Below the pieces are notes generated by a model. The model searched no databases and was not told the DNA's origin. It saw nothing but the letters and a program-made list of their open reading frames with translations. The position numbers were made by a program, and so were the translations under genes. 64,000 bases of DNA. Origin: an uncultured bacterium. GTDB lineage: Bacteria; Armatimonadota; JACIXR01. The stretch lies in the NCBI GenBank assembly GCA_938041455.1, contig CALITO010000016.1:1-64000 (forward strand), read 5' to 3'. Numbering within the stretch: the first letter of the stretch is position 1; each line of letters starts with the position of its first letter. Positions 1 to 8,772 of this stretch are shown here, piece by piece.

Positions 1-2148
1 GATGACCAAGTCGCTGAAAATCATCGCTAATCCTGCGACCAAGGGACTGAGATAAATGCCAGCGAAGGGATACCAAAGACCACAGGCCATAGATATACCA
101 ATTAGATTATAAAAGAAAGCCCAGAACAGATTCTGCTTAATTTTTCGCAGAGCTAGCGAGCTTATACGCATTGCTTTCACAATTCTCCTAAGATCCCCTC
201 CCAAAATCACGGTTTCCGCAGCCTCAATCGCCACATTGCTTCCCGACCCCATAGCTATCCCCAAGTCCGCTTCTGCAAGAGCTACCGCATCGTTAATACC
301 ATCTCCCACCATTGCTACCTCTTCTTCTTTTCTTATCTCTTTTATTATCTTCCCTTTATCCTCCGGCATAACCCTTGCTATTATCTTGTCTATTCCCAAA
401 GTTTTCCCAACTACCTCCGCTGCCTTTTCGCTATCTCCCGAAAGAAGTATCACTCTTTTACCCTCACGCTTCAATTCTTCCAGCACATCCTTCGCTTCTT
501 CTTTGATGCTGTCGCTTAAGGCAATTATCCCCACAGACTTTTTATTAAGGAGCAAGTAAAGCACCGTCTTCCCTTCCTCTTCCAGTTTCTCACCTACCTG
601 GCGCAAAATCGTTCCGTCATCTATCCCTTCTAAGGTTTCTTCGCTTCCCAAGGTTATTTCCATTCCCTTATATTTCGCTATCACACCCTTACCCGGATAA
701 TAACCGAATTCGTCAGGGTAATTAAATGAAATCCCTTTCTCCCTCGCTAACTTAAGAACGGCTTCTGCTAAAGGATGTTCGCTTTCCCTCTCTGCTATAG
801 ATGCCCAAAAAAGAACATCTTCTTCAGAGTAACCGTTGAAGGGAACTATATGGCTGACTTGGAGTTCACCTTTAGTCAAGGTCCCGGTTTTGTCGAAGAC
901 AAATGTTTCTATCTGGGAAAGTTTTTGTATCGCCCTCCCGCTTCTAAATAATATACCTTCCCTTGCCCCTAACCCGCTTGCTACTGCAACGACGATAGGA
1001 GTTGCCAATCCCAAGGCGCAGGGGCAAGCTATGATTAAGACAGAAATGGCACGGAGTAAGGCAGAACCAACTTCTTTTCCAAGATAATACCAGGCCAAGA
1101 AAGTCAAAAGGCTTACCACCACCACCCCCGGCACAAAATAAGCCGAGATTCTATCGGCCATCTCCTGGAGAGGAGCTTTACGGCTCTGCGCTTCTTCTAT
1201 CACCCTCATCATCTGGGAGAGCAAAGTCCCTTCACCAACCTCCGTAGCTCGCATCTTAAAACTACCGAAGGTATTCAAGCTGGCGCCTATAACCCTATCT
1301 CCCACTTTCCTCTCTTGGGGAAAGCTTTCCCCTGTTATCAGTGACTCGTCAACCAAGGAAAACCCCTCTATCACAACCCCATCTACTGGTATCTTCTCCC
1401 CCGGCTTTATGAGGAGGATATCTCCTACCTTAATTTCCTCAACAGGAATGTCAACCTCTTGACCATTTACGAGCAAGTGCGCTTGTTTAGCCTGTAAATT
1501 AAGCAGTCCTTTTATTGCCTGGGCAGCCCTTCCCCTTGCCAGAGCTTCTAAGTATCTTCCCAGTAGAATAAAGAACATCAAAAAGCCCGCTATCTCATAG
1601 TAGAGCTCTGTTTCGTCCAGGGTTTTCCTACCAAACCATATTTGGAGGGAAACCACTACGCTGTAAATATAAGCAGAGGTAGTGCTCAAGGTTACCAGAG
1701 TATCCATATCCGCTTGCTTATTGCGTATGAGAGTCATCACGCCCTTGTAATAAAACTTATAGCCGATGAGTAATAAGGGCGTTGTAAGGATAAATTGTAA
1801 AATAGAAAGCCAGTTGTAAAGACGAGAGGGAAAGGGTAGACCCATATGAATTCCCATTGAAAGATAGAACAAAGGAACTACGAGAAAGAGGGCGAAAAAC
1901 AACCTATCCCTCAATTCATCTGCTTCCTCGCCATTTTCATCTTCCCTGACAATATACCCTCTCTCCCTTATAACCCTTTTTATCTGAACAAGGGAAACTT
2001 TCTCCTCCTCATATTCCACAAATACTCTACCTAAGGCTAAATTTGCGCTCGCCTTCCTCACACCCGGTAGTTTCCTCAGCCCCTCTTCTATCCTCTGGAC
2101 ACAAGAGGCACAATGCATACCTTGAACCTTTAAAGTCTGCTCTTTCAT
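1..2148 (-). CDS. copA: Copper-type P1B ATPase (partial, C-terminus beyond window)
   Basis: Heavy-metal-translocating P-type ATPase, expected in the inner membrane and exporting monovalent copper. Read on the minus strand, 716 codons are present and the C-terminus lies beyond base 1. The N-terminus carries one HMA domain with the metal motif GMHCASC (about residues 10-16). The membrane CPC motif lies in [12 protein letters not shown]. The phosphorylation motif DKTGT, the SEHPLAEA motif of the nucleotide domain and the hinge GDGIND all follow in order. The segment after the hinge contains [11 protein letters not shown], whose YN pair is typical of Cu(I) pumps; the last helix with its MSS motif is not in view. 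The ATG at 2148 has the SD AGGAGGAATA just upstream. No metalloregulator gene is adjacent. Confidence 0.95.
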   Translation of the reverse strand, partial: MKEQTLKVQGMHCASCVQRIEEGLRKLPGVRKASANLALGRVFVEYEEEKVSLVQIKRVIRERGYIVREDENGEEADELRDRLFFALFLVVPLFYLSMGIHMGLPFPSRLYNWLSILQFILTTPLLLIGYKFYYKGVMTLIRNKQADMDTLVTLSTTSAYIYSVVVSLQIWFGRKTLDETELYYEIAGFLMFFILLGRYLEALARGRAAQAIKGLLNLQAKQAHLLVNGQEVDIPVEEIKVGDILLIKPGEKIPVDGVVIEGFSLVDESLITGESFPQERKVGDRVIGASLNTFGSFKMRATEVGEGTLLSQMMRVIEEAQSRKAPLQEMADRISAYFVPGVVVVSLLTFLAWYYLGKEVGSALLRAISVLIIACPCALGLATPIVVAVASGLGAREGILFRSGRAIQKLSQIETFVFDKTGTLTKGELQVSHIVPFNGYSEEDVLFWASIAERESEHPLAEAVLKLAREKGISFNYPDEFGYYPGKGVIAKYKGMEITLGSEETLEGIDDGTILRQVGEKLEEEGKTVLYLLLNKKSVGIIALSDSIKEEAKDVLEELKREGKRVILLSGDSEKAAEVVGKTLGIDKIIARVMPEDKGKIIKEIRKEEEVAMVGDGINDAVALAEADLGIAMGSGSNVAIEAAETVILGGDLRRIVKAMRISSLALRKIKQNLFWAFFYNLIGISMACGLWYPFAGIYLSPLVAGLAMIFSDLVI

Positions 2149-2172
2149 TATATTCCTCCTTTTCCAAATTAC

Positions 2173-2201
2173 ATTATACCTTTTCCTACTTAAATAGTCA
2201 A
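2173..2201 (-). promoter_or_regulatory. Sigma70-type promoter of copA
   Basis: On the minus strand TTGACT (2201-2196) is followed by a 17-nt spacer and a perfect TATAAT (2178-2173). An SD and the copA start follow, so copA has a short conventional leader. Confidence 0.8.
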
Positions 2202-2241
2202 ATTTATATACCGTTGCCTTTTTGTTATTCCTTATTTGGGG

Positions 2242-2270
2242 TTGCCCTTCTCGTGGTTTCTTTGTAAGAT
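2242..2270 (+). promoter_or_regulatory. Promoter of the lpxL-like operon, possibly leaderless
   Basis: TTGCCC (2242-2247), 17-nt spacer, TAAGAT (2265-2270). The -10 ends nine bases before the ATG at 2280 and there is no SD, so transcription should begin at or within a few bases of the start codon. Confidence 0.55.
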
Positions 2271-2279
2271 AGAGATGAA

Positions 2280-3134
2280 ATGAAGAAATTTCTCGCCTAT
2301 CTCGTTTTGGGCATTCTCCACTTGATTAATTTCTCGTGCCAAATAATCCCCCGTTTGTTCCTACCTTTTATGGGAAAGTCCCTCGGAGACATAGTTTATT
2401 GTCTCTCCATTCACCGCAAAGCTTTGGCAAGAGCAAATCTATCCTTCGCACTGGGCAAAGATAAGAGAAAGCTCGCTCGGCAGGTTTTTCAAAATCTGGG
2501 AATGAACTTGGTGGAGTTCTTGTCCCTTCCCCGCTTTACGAGGGATGAACTCAAGAATTTTTGTCTTCTAAAAGGAAAAGGACACCTTGTAGAAGCGCTC
2601 AAGGAGGGCAAGGGAGCGATTCTTCTAACTGCCCATTTGGGAAACTGGGAGTTAATAGGAACTCGCTTGGCTTTGGAAGGTTTTCAAATTATGTCTCCCG
2701 CTCGCCCTCAGGAGTTTTTTGAGAGATACATTGAAAGAATTAGAAAAAGTAGTGGATATAGGATTTTGCCAGTGTATAAGGGACTTACCCCCCTGCTACT
2801 TTTTCTGAAAAAAGGGGGAATAGTGTGTGTCCTATCCGACCAGAACCAACTTTTGGGAGGAGTCAGGGTGCCCTTCTTCGGCGTTTGTGTTTCCACACCG
2901 CCCGGCGTAGCTATTTTAGCCCTCCGTAGCGGGGCTCCTGTGCTACCCATATTTGATGTGCGCGTAGGAAGACATCATATAATCCACATCCAACCCCCCC
3001 TTCCCTTAATAAAGAAGGGAAATTTCCGTCAGGATGTGGTTAGTAATACCGCAATGTTCAACAAGGTTATTGAAGAATGGGTCCGCAGATATCCTAAACA
3101 ATGGTTATGGCTCCATAATAGATGGAGGGTATAA
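2280..3134 (+). CDS. Lysophospholipid/lipid A acyltransferase family protein (LpxL/HtrB-like)
   Basis: 284 residues. Members of this family transfer an acyl chain from acyl-ACP to lipid A precursors or related glycolipids at the inner membrane. The catalytic signature HLGNWE (H119, E124) matches the H-x4-D/E motif. The N-terminus has a hydrophobic segment (about residues 5-30) for membrane association. The length fits the family (about 290-310). Its last codons overlap the SD of the following xerC/D gene. The ATG has no SD but follows a -10 box closely. The presence of lipid A-type genes here and gmhB further along suggests an outer membrane with lipopolysaccharide. The exact acyl acceptor cannot be told from sequence. 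Confidence 0.85.
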   Translation: MKKFLAYLVLGILHLINFSCQIIPRLFLPFMGKSLGDIVYCLSIHRKALARANLSFALGKDKRKLARQVFQNLGMNLVEFLSLPRFTRDELKNFCLLKGKGHLVEALKEGKGAILLTAHLGNWELIGTRLALEGFQIMSPARPQEFFERYIERIRKSSGYRILPVYKGLTPLLLFLKKGGIVCVLSDQNQLLGGVRVPFFGVCVSTPPGVAILALRSGAPVLPIFDVRVGRHHIIHIQPPLPLIKKGNFRQDVVSNTAMFNKVIEEWVRRYPKQWLWLHNRWRV

Positions 3135-3136
3135 AC

Positions 3137-4027
3137 TTGAAAGAGACAAAAGAAGTGATAAGAGAGTATATCCTTTTCCTCCGCACGGAAAAGGGACTAT
3201 CCGATAACACTCTCTATTCTTACCAGAACGATTTAAAACAATTCTTAACTTACCTTCAGGAAAAGAGAGTATTGCAAGTGGGGGATTTAAACGAGGATTC
3301 CCTTTTATCCTGGCTTTCCCATTTGAGGAAAAGATTCAATGCTCGAAGTGTTATGCGCAAGATTGCCTCGGTGAGAGGGTTCCTCAAATTCCTTCAAAGA
3401 GAAGGTTATACAAAGGGAGGACTTTGTGAAGTATTGGAAAGCTCCACGCCCCCAAAGCCTTTGCCAAATGTCCTGAGCGTGGAAGAAATAGACAAAATCC
3501 TTTCCCAACCCGATATTTCCAATATCTATGGAGTAAGGGACAAGGCTTTACTTGAACTCCTTTACAGCAGTGGATTGCGTATATCCGAAGCTTCAAATCT
3601 GCGCATAGATGATATAGACCTTGAGGGTGAGTTCGTGCGATGCAGAGGTAAAGGACAGAAGGAGAGAATAATTCCTCTGGGAAGCATTGCGATAAAATGG
3701 CTGAGGGAATATGTGAGTGGAGCCCGCTTCGCCTTTGTCAAAGGGGATACCAGATGGTTGTTCTTAAGAAAGGGGGGAGGCAGGCTTTCAAGGGTAAGCA
3801 TGTGGAAAATTGTTAGGAAATATGCCAAGCAAGCAGGGATAAGAAAGAAAATCTCTCCTCACACCTTTCGCCACTCCTTCGCCACCCACCTCTTAGAAGG
3901 GGGAGCAGACCTTCGTTCCATTCAGGAGATGCTCGGCCATAGTTCCATAACGACGACGGAGATTTACACCCATGTTTCCACAAAACATCTAAGAGAAGTA
4001 TTTAAGGAAAGCCATCCCAGGGCATAA
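3137..4027 (+). CDS. Tyrosine recombinase XerC/XerD
   Basis: Site-specific recombinase of the Xer type, which resolves chromosome dimers at dif sites. The N-terminal SAM-like core-binding domain (about residues 5-90) is followed by the catalytic domain. Visible catalytic residues are the Arg in GLRISEASNLR, the Lys in GKGQKERIIPL, His and Arg in SPHTFRHSFATHL, the His in LGHSS and the nucleophilic Tyr in TTEIYTHV. I place the start at TTG 3137 because GGAGGG (3125-3130) lies 6 nt upstream. An in-frame ATG at 3122 has no SD and would overlap the upstream gene. No integrase-associated att site or phage genes are nearby, so a housekeeping role is likely. XerC versus XerD cannot be decided here. 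Confidence 0.9.
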   Translation: MKETKEVIREYILFLRTEKGLSDNTLYSYQNDLKQFLTYLQEKRVLQVGDLNEDSLLSWLSHLRKRFNARSVMRKIASVRGFLKFLQREGYTKGGLCEVLESSTPPKPLPNVLSVEEIDKILSQPDISNIYGVRDKALLELLYSSGLRISEASNLRIDDIDLEGEFVRCRGKGQKERIIPLGSIAIKWLREYVSGARFAFVKGDTRWLFLRKGGGRLSRVSMWKIVRKYAKQAGIRKKISPHTFRHSFATHLLEGGADLRSIQEMLGHSSITTTEIYTHVSTKHLREVFKESHPRA

Positions 4028-4029
4028 AA

Positions 4030-5181
4030 ATGAAGGTTGTAGTTATAGTTTTAGACGGTGTCGGTGTAGGGGAATTGCCCGATGCCCATCTATTTCAAGA
4101 CCAAGGCTCTTCCACCCTTCCAAATCTTGCAGAATATATGGGAGGATTAAACCTTCCTAATCTCGAAAAATTGGGATTGGGAAACATCGTTCCCATTAGG
4201 GGAATAGAACCGGTTGATAACCCCCTTGCATCTTTTGGCAAGATGGCGGAGCGTTCCCCTGGCAAGGATACCACGCTGGGACATTGGGAACTTATGGGAC
4301 TGATAAAGCGAAAACCCTTCCCTACTTACCCTAATGGTTTCCCTCCCGAGATAATAGAACCTTTCAAAAAGGCGATAAAGAGAGATATCCTGGGTAACAT
4401 TCCTGCTTCGGGCACGGAAATAATTAAAAAATTAGGCGAGGAACATATACGCACGGGTTATCCAATTGTCTATACATCGGCTGACAGCGTCTTTCAGATA
4501 GCAGCTCATGAGAAAATAATTCCTCCCGAAGAACTCTATGAGATGTGTAGGAAGGCAAGAAAAATCTTAAGAGGAAAGCATGCGGTGGGAAGAGTAATAG
4601 CTCGCCCATTTTTAGGGGAATCATGCTCGTTCTACAGAACACCGAGACGCAAGGACTTCTCTCTCCTCCCACCTCGCAAGACGGTTCTCGATTTTGCCAA
4701 AGAAAAGGGCTTGGAAACAATAGCAGTGGGGAAAGTCTATGATATATTTGGGGGCAAGGGCTTTACAAAACACATACCATCTCAAACAAATAGAGAAACG
4801 ATGGAAAATACACTTATGGTTTTAAAAGATGATTGGGATGGTATACTCCTCGCTAACTTGGTTGACTTTGATATGCTCTATGGTCATCGCAATGACCCCG
4901 AGGGCTTTACTATCGCTCTAAAGGAATTCGACGATTTCCTTCCCCTTTTATTGGAGCGGGTTGCTGAAAATTCCCTTTTCATAACCGCTGACCACGGCTG
5001 CGATCCCACAACACCTTCCACAGACCACAGTAGGGAATATGTGCCCATCCTTTTCTATCAGGGAGGGAGAAAAGCCACCTGCTTGGGGATCCGCAAGACA
5101 TTCGCCGATTTATCAGCAACAATTTCCCAAATCTTGCACCTAAACTTCCCTGTCAAAGCCCTTCCTTTCTTCTATGCTTAG
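4030..5181 (+). CDS. deoB: Phosphopentomutase
   Basis: Interconverts ribose 1-phosphate and ribose 5-phosphate (and the deoxy forms) in nucleoside salvage, in the cytoplasm. The 383 residues match the family length. Metal-binding and active-site motifs of the alkaline phosphatase superfamily are present: VLDGVGVGELPDA at the N-terminus, the phosphorylated Thr region KDTTLGHWELMG, DFDMLYGHRND and ITADHGCDPTTPSTDHSREYVP near the C-terminus. It starts two bases after the xerC/D stop, so the two are almost certainly co-transcribed, an arrangement also known in Firmicutes. Confidence 0.96.
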   Translation: MKVVVIVLDGVGVGELPDAHLFQDQGSSTLPNLAEYMGGLNLPNLEKLGLGNIVPIRGIEPVDNPLASFGKMAERSPGKDTTLGHWELMGLIKRKPFPTYPNGFPPEIIEPFKKAIKRDILGNIPASGTEIIKKLGEEHIRTGYPIVYTSADSVFQIAAHEKIIPPEELYEMCRKARKILRGKHAVGRVIARPFLGESCSFYRTPRRKDFSLLPPRKTVLDFAKEKGLETIAVGKVYDIFGGKGFTKHIPSQTNRETMENTLMVLKDDWDGILLANLVDFDMLYGHRNDPEGFTIALKEFDDFLPLLLERVAENSLFITADHGCDPTTPSTDHSREYVPILFYQGGRKATCLGIRKTFADLSATISQILHLNFPVKALPFFYA

Positions 5182-5182
5182 G

Positions 5183-5191
5183 TGCTAAAAT
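5183..5191 (+). promoter_or_regulatory. Extended -10 promoter element before mgtC
   Basis: TGCTAAAAT, an extended -10 (TGnTAnnnT), begins just after the deoB stop. No good -35 is visible. The same core GCTAAAATAT occurs before argG and before the DUF6785 gene at 54520. Confidence 0.4.
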
Positions 5192-5209
5192 ATTAACGAG
5201 GTGAATTAT

Positions 5210-5857
5210 TTGTTCATCCCCTTTCACGAAGTTGCTCTGAGGCTACTCATCGCTTTACTTCTTTCTGGCTTAGTGGGTTGGCAAAGGGAGATAGCCCAAA
5301 GACCCGCTGGCTTGCGAACCCATATGTTGGTGTGTCTTGGCGCCACTCTGTTAACGCTTGTTTCCGTTTCCATTCCTGGGGCAGACCCAATGCGATTAGC
5401 TGCAGGTATAGTCACCGGTATAGGCTTTATTGGGGCAGGAACCATAATAAGGTCAACGCCTACCGAGGTGAGGGGCTTGACGACCGCCGCCAGCATCTGG
5501 ATGATAGCAGGTGTGGGAATAGCAATTGGAGTAGGTTTCTATTGGGGAGCCGTGCTCGCTACTGCATTTGCCTATATTGTCCTCGTTCTCCTGAAAAGAG
5601 TGGAAAGGCTCTATCATAGAGAACAAGAACACCTACTCAGCCTCGAGGGAAAAAATAGACCGGGATTGCTGGGAGAGATAGGAACTATACTCGGAACCTA
5701 TGGCATAGATATAAAGAATGTAGAGATTACCATAGAAGGAGAAAAAGCCTCTCTGAAATTGGGAGTTGATATCCCCTCCTTAGATTATATTCAAGAGGTC
5801 ACCCAGAAGCTCAAATCCCTTGATGGGATAGAATTCGTAAGATTAAGTAAAGAATGA
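5210..5857 (+). CDS. MgtC/SapB family membrane protein with C-terminal ACT-like domain
   Basis: MgtC family proteins are inner-membrane proteins that modulate magnesium or ATP homeostasis. The N-terminal half has about four hydrophobic segments and the family signature GLVGWQRE...RPAGLRTHMLVCLGA. The conserved stretch GIGFIGAGTI with downstream VRGLTTAASIW is also present. The C-terminal third (about the last 75 residues) reads as an ACT-type domain beginning NRPGLLGEIGTIL, as in several family members. The start is placed at TTG 5210 because GAGGTG (5198-5203) is correctly spaced. An in-frame GTG at 5201 lies inside that SD. The physiological ligand of the ACT domain is unknown. Confidence 0.88.
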   Translation: MFIPFHEVALRLLIALLLSGLVGWQREIAQRPAGLRTHMLVCLGATLLTLVSVSIPGADPMRLAAGIVTGIGFIGAGTIIRSTPTEVRGLTTAASIWMIAGVGIAIGVGFYWGAVLATAFAYIVLVLLKRVERLYHREQEHLLSLEGKNRPGLLGEIGTILGTYGIDIKNVEITIEGEKASLKLGVDIPSLDYIQEVTQKLKSLDGIEFVRLSKE

Positions 5858-5862
5858 GATAC

Positions 5863-6365
5863 GGTTTTGTTGAATAATTAAGCCAAAGAGCTTACGATAA
5901 GTATTGATGGAATATGAAAATAGGAGACAAGTATAATTGGCCAAGATATAACGAGGCATTAGTTAAAAGAGGGGAAGAAGAAAGGGGAAGACCTTTTTCC
6001 TATCCCAATAATTTTATAAAAGTCTTTGCCCTACTTCGGGTTGTGTTCAGGATACCTTATCGCCAGTTAGAGGGAATAGCTAAATCTCTTGGGAAAGTCC
6101 TAGGAAATCCCGCACCAGATTATACCACCTTCTTCGTTCGAACCTTCCAATATGAAAGCAGGTTATAGCCTTCGAGGTGACTGATGAAAGAACCTGTTTC
6201 TTAGGGAAAAGGGAATATATCCGGGCATAAAACCTAGGAAAAATGCGAAACCTAAAAGTGAAACCGCAAGAGCGCATATCTCCCTCTCTAAGAGATTGTT
6301 TGGAAAGGCAATCATAGAAGGAGGTAAAGCAGTTATGATATTTAAATGGTGTATTCAACAAAACC
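5863..6365 (+). mobile_element. Decayed IS5-like insertion sequence with both inverted repeats
   Basis: The left end (about 5863-5876) reads GGTTTTGTTGAATA, and the exact inverse TATTCAACAAAACC lies at about 6352-6365. The roughly 500 bp between them contain the N-terminus and a C-terminal piece of one transposase, far too short for an intact element of about 1 kb or more. An internal deletion has therefore removed the DDE core. I could not identify a clean target-site duplication. The right end is fused to the following GxGYxYP gene. Confidence 0.8.
5914..6334 (+). pseudogene. Transposase remnant (IS5-like)
   Basis: The first open segment (5914-6168) resembles the N-terminus of IS5-type DDE transposases: KYNWPRYNEALVKRGE, then FRIPYRQLEGIAKSL and APDYTTF. 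Reading continues in other frames as VTDERTCF and then IKPRKNAKPKSETARAH, which look like the middle and C-terminal parts of the same protein. Several frameshifts and a large deletion separate them, so it cannot encode an active enzyme. The last segment is in the same frame as the downstream GxGYxYP gene with no stop between. Confidence 0.75.
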
Positions 6366-8662
6366 TGAAATACCCTAAGTTTTTCCTTTCCTTTCTTCTC
6401 ATCTGCTCTTCCCTTCTCCCCTCTTCCGGGGGTGAGCTAAGTGCCTATCGGTTTGATTTGAGGAATCTCGATTATGACCACCAGATCCTTCTTTTTTGTC
6501 TCCAGGGCATTGTTAATAAAAAGGGCCCAAGGCTTTTCCTCAATACGCAAGAGCTCTTTTGGCCAAGGTGTCCCTGGGATGAAAAATGGATGGAATACTA
6601 TTCCTCCCAAAAGGGGTTCACCTTCCAGCAGGTATCGTCAATTGAAGAACTTCTCGAAATTTTCCGAGAGGATATAAGGGGCTTAGCGCTATACGACCCC
6701 GGGGTGGATGCTACCCGTTATATCGCCTGCACCTACTCAGGTCTTGAGAATTTGCTACCCGTTTCGCCTTCCCTATTGAACGAAGAGCCCTTTCTCAAAA
6801 GTTTCCCCATCGAGCGAGATTTAACGAGGGAAGAGCGGAGCAACAAGGAGTGGTATGAATGGGCTATTAAGAATTTGCTGCCTCTTTGCAATAGGAAGAT
6901 GGCTTATAGCGCTGGGCGCTCTCACGATAACATCAATCTGGGAGGCGACCCAGCAATAATCATTGGAATGGATTTCGCCGTCGCAAAGAAGATGTTCATC
7001 TTTAATCTCTCCCCTGCTGATAAACCCTCTTCCATTTATGGACAGCCTGTCCCGGGCTACCCAGAAGACGCTCAGCTCTTTGACGAGATAATGGATAAGT
7101 TGGAAAAACCCGCCGGTGTATGGGGTTGGGCAGAACCAGAAGGAGATTTTGCCATCCGGGTTTCCTCCCACAATAACTATGTTATGTGTTCCGCAGCAGC
7201 TAACCTAAGCTTCCACAGCAAGGCACCGGTAAGAAAGGGGTTTTCCTTCAAACAAAAGAACAAATATACATTGGAGAACACAAAACTCGAGAAGAAGTAT
7301 TACATAGCTTTCCTAACAAATGAAGGAGATACACCGAAGATAGTAGCGGCATGGCAAGCTGGTGGATGGCTAAATCCTCATAGAGGCGAGATTGCTATAA
7401 ATTGGGGGATCAATCCAATCCTTGTCGCTGAGTTTCCCGCAATGATGGAGGCTTATTATTCCACTGCTACACCAAACGATTATTTCTTCGCTGGTGTCTC
7501 AGGAGCAGGTTATGTCTTCATAGATAAGCTACCCGATTTACCTTCATTCGCCCGTCATACTGCCCATTATCTTCGGATGGCTGACGAAAGCATCGTAGAT
7601 GCCTGGAGCACCTCGGAATCCCTACCCCTTTATTCTAAATATGCCAAAATATCAGGGGTAGAAGGCATGCTTAGAAATCCTCGAGGTGAAGGAAGGGTTG
7701 TCTACCTTGAGAATGGTATTCCTTTGGTTGAGCCAGATAGCTCTATATGGTATATATCGGGTAGCGAATCACCCAAAGATATAGCGGATAGGATAAGGCA
7801 AGTAGCCAAGAAACACAATCCTCCATTTTTCATAGAAGTTTACGGAGGAGTTAGTGAAAATTGTCCGGTTTACTATAAAGCCATAATGGAGGAATTGGGC
7901 GATGAGTTCAAAGCAGTGAGATTGGACGAGATGATGTGCCTTGCTAAATTAGCAGGACAACTGGAAGTGGAATCTCAAGTTATATGTTTAAAACCATTAG
8001 GAGAAGAAAAGGTTAGGATAAGGTTAAGAAATTATTTCTCCGAGGTTTGGCAGGATTACCTGGAATTTGAGATTCCACCCCATTATGAAATATTTCCCAG
8101 GGAGCAGGGGTTTTCCCTAAAAAAGGGCGAAATTAAGGAAACGGAGTGGACGGTGCGAGCAAAGGAAACGGCAGAAGAAGGAGGAATTATAAAAATAAAG
8201 GCGAAAGGCAAAAATATGCAAAGAACATTGGAAATAAAACTATTGAAGCGGGAACAAATAGGTTTTGAGGATCTATTGGAAGATTTAAGGGAATGGCAGA
8301 AGTGGCCAGGTGGTGGAGCAACCATCTCGCTCCTTCCCCGAGGCGCTCGGATAGAGTGCCCGAGAAATTTACCCTTTTCAGCAGTGGAGCGAACGATATC
8401 CGTTGATCTAGATAGATACCCAATTTTGATGATAGATGTTAAGGCTTCTCAGGGGCTCTGGGCTTTGAAGGTGCGCCCCGTTGATGATATGAGAGATATA
8501 TGCTTGATACCAGACACTTCAAGAACTGGCGTCTTTCAATGCAATATAGAAAGGGCGACAGGGTGGAGAGGAAAAAGGGAATTCAAGGTGATAATATTCG
8601 TTGTGGGAGAAGGAAAGAGTATGGACATTAGCTGGTTGAGAATGCTGTCTCATCCCCTTTAG
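6335..8662 (+). CDS. Secreted GxGYxYP domain protein (putative glycoside hydrolase)
   Basis: 775 residues from ATG 6335, chosen because AAGGAGG lies at 6318-6324. After a short leader comes a signal peptide (KYPKFFLSFLLICSSLLPSSG). The body resembles the GxGYxYP family of putative glycosidases often found in carbohydrate-use loci: an N-terminal module with DHQILLFCLQGIVNKKGPRLF, and the hallmark motif appearing as GVSGAGYVFID (about residue 390). A C-terminal beta-sandwich region follows, with a NEW3-like segment. The RBS, start codon and first dozen codons lie inside the IS remnant, so the native start may have been replaced. Substrate and activity are unknown. It has no obvious operon partner. 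Confidence 0.75.
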   Translation: MIFKWCIQQNLKYPKFFLSFLLICSSLLPSSGGELSAYRFDLRNLDYDHQILLFCLQGIVNKKGPRLFLNTQELFWPRCPWDEKWMEYYSSQKGFTFQQVSSIEELLEIFREDIRGLALYDPGVDATRYIACTYSGLENLLPVSPSLLNEEPFLKSFPIERDLTREERSNKEWYEWAIKNLLPLCNRKMAYSAGRSHDNINLGGDPAIIIGMDFAVAKKMFIFNLSPADKPSSIYGQPVPGYPEDAQLFDEIMDKLEKPAGVWGWAEPEGDFAIRVSSHNNYVMCSAAANLSFHSKAPVRKGFSFKQKNKYTLENTKLEKKYYIAFLTNEGDTPKIVAAWQAGGWLNPHRGEIAINWGINPILVAEFPAMMEAYYSTATPNDYFFAGVSGAGYVFIDKLPDLPSFARHTAHYLRMADESIVDAWSTSESLPLYSKYAKISGVEGMLRNPRGEGRVVYLENGIPLVEPDSSIWYISGSESPKDIADRIRQVAKKHNPPFFIEVYGGVSENCPVYYKAIMEELGDEFKAVRLDEMMCLAKLAGQLEVESQVICLKPLGEEKVRIRLRNYFSEVWQDYLEFEIPPHYEIFPREQGFSLKKGEIKETEWTVRAKETAEEGGIIKIKAKGKNMQRTLEIKLLKREQIGFEDLLEDLREWQKWPGGGATISLLPRGARIECPRNLPFSAVERTISVDLDRYPILMIDVKASQGLWALKVRPVDDMRDICLIPDTSRTGVFQCNIERATGWRGKREFKVIIFVVGEGKSMDISWLRMLSHPL

Positions 8663-8676
8663 AAGTTGAAAAATGA

Positions 8677-8731
8677 CGATTTTGTTAAATAAGGAGAAGG
8701 GAAACGACATTCCCCTCTTCAGACGATTGTT
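8677..8731 (+). repeat. Intergenic element, copy 1: TTTTGTTAAATAA plus hairpin
   Basis: TTTTGTTAAATAAGG is followed by a hairpin with stem GGGAA/TTCCC and loop ACGACA, then CCTCTTCAGACG. It aligns over about 50 bp with the copy at 30071-30128. The leading 13 bases resemble the terminal repeat of the IS remnant at 5863. It sits directly upstream of the argD promoter. Confidence 0.6.
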
Positions 8732-8735
8732 CTCT

Positions 8736-8764
8736 TTGTTTTACAACCTCACAAGGTTTATAAT
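8736..8764 (+). promoter_or_regulatory. argD promoter, leaderless geometry
   Basis: TTGTTT (8736-8741), 17-nt spacer, perfect TATAAT (8759-8764). The -10 ends eight bases before the argD ATG and there is no SD. Confidence 0.75.
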
Positions 8765-8772
8765 TATTTTCT

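Noticed and set aside
236-1087. Plus-strand open frames opposite the copper ATPase
   Set aside because: They are antisense to an intact P-type ATPase and have low-complexity Ser/Leu-rich products without family features.
3122-3136. ATG 3122 as start of xerC/D
   Set aside because: It overlaps the upstream gene and lacks an SD; TTG 3137 has GGAGGG at the right distance.
3137-4027. xerC/D as integrase of a mobile element
   Set aside because: Its neighbours are housekeeping genes, no att repeats or cargo are visible, and the protein is of normal Xer size.
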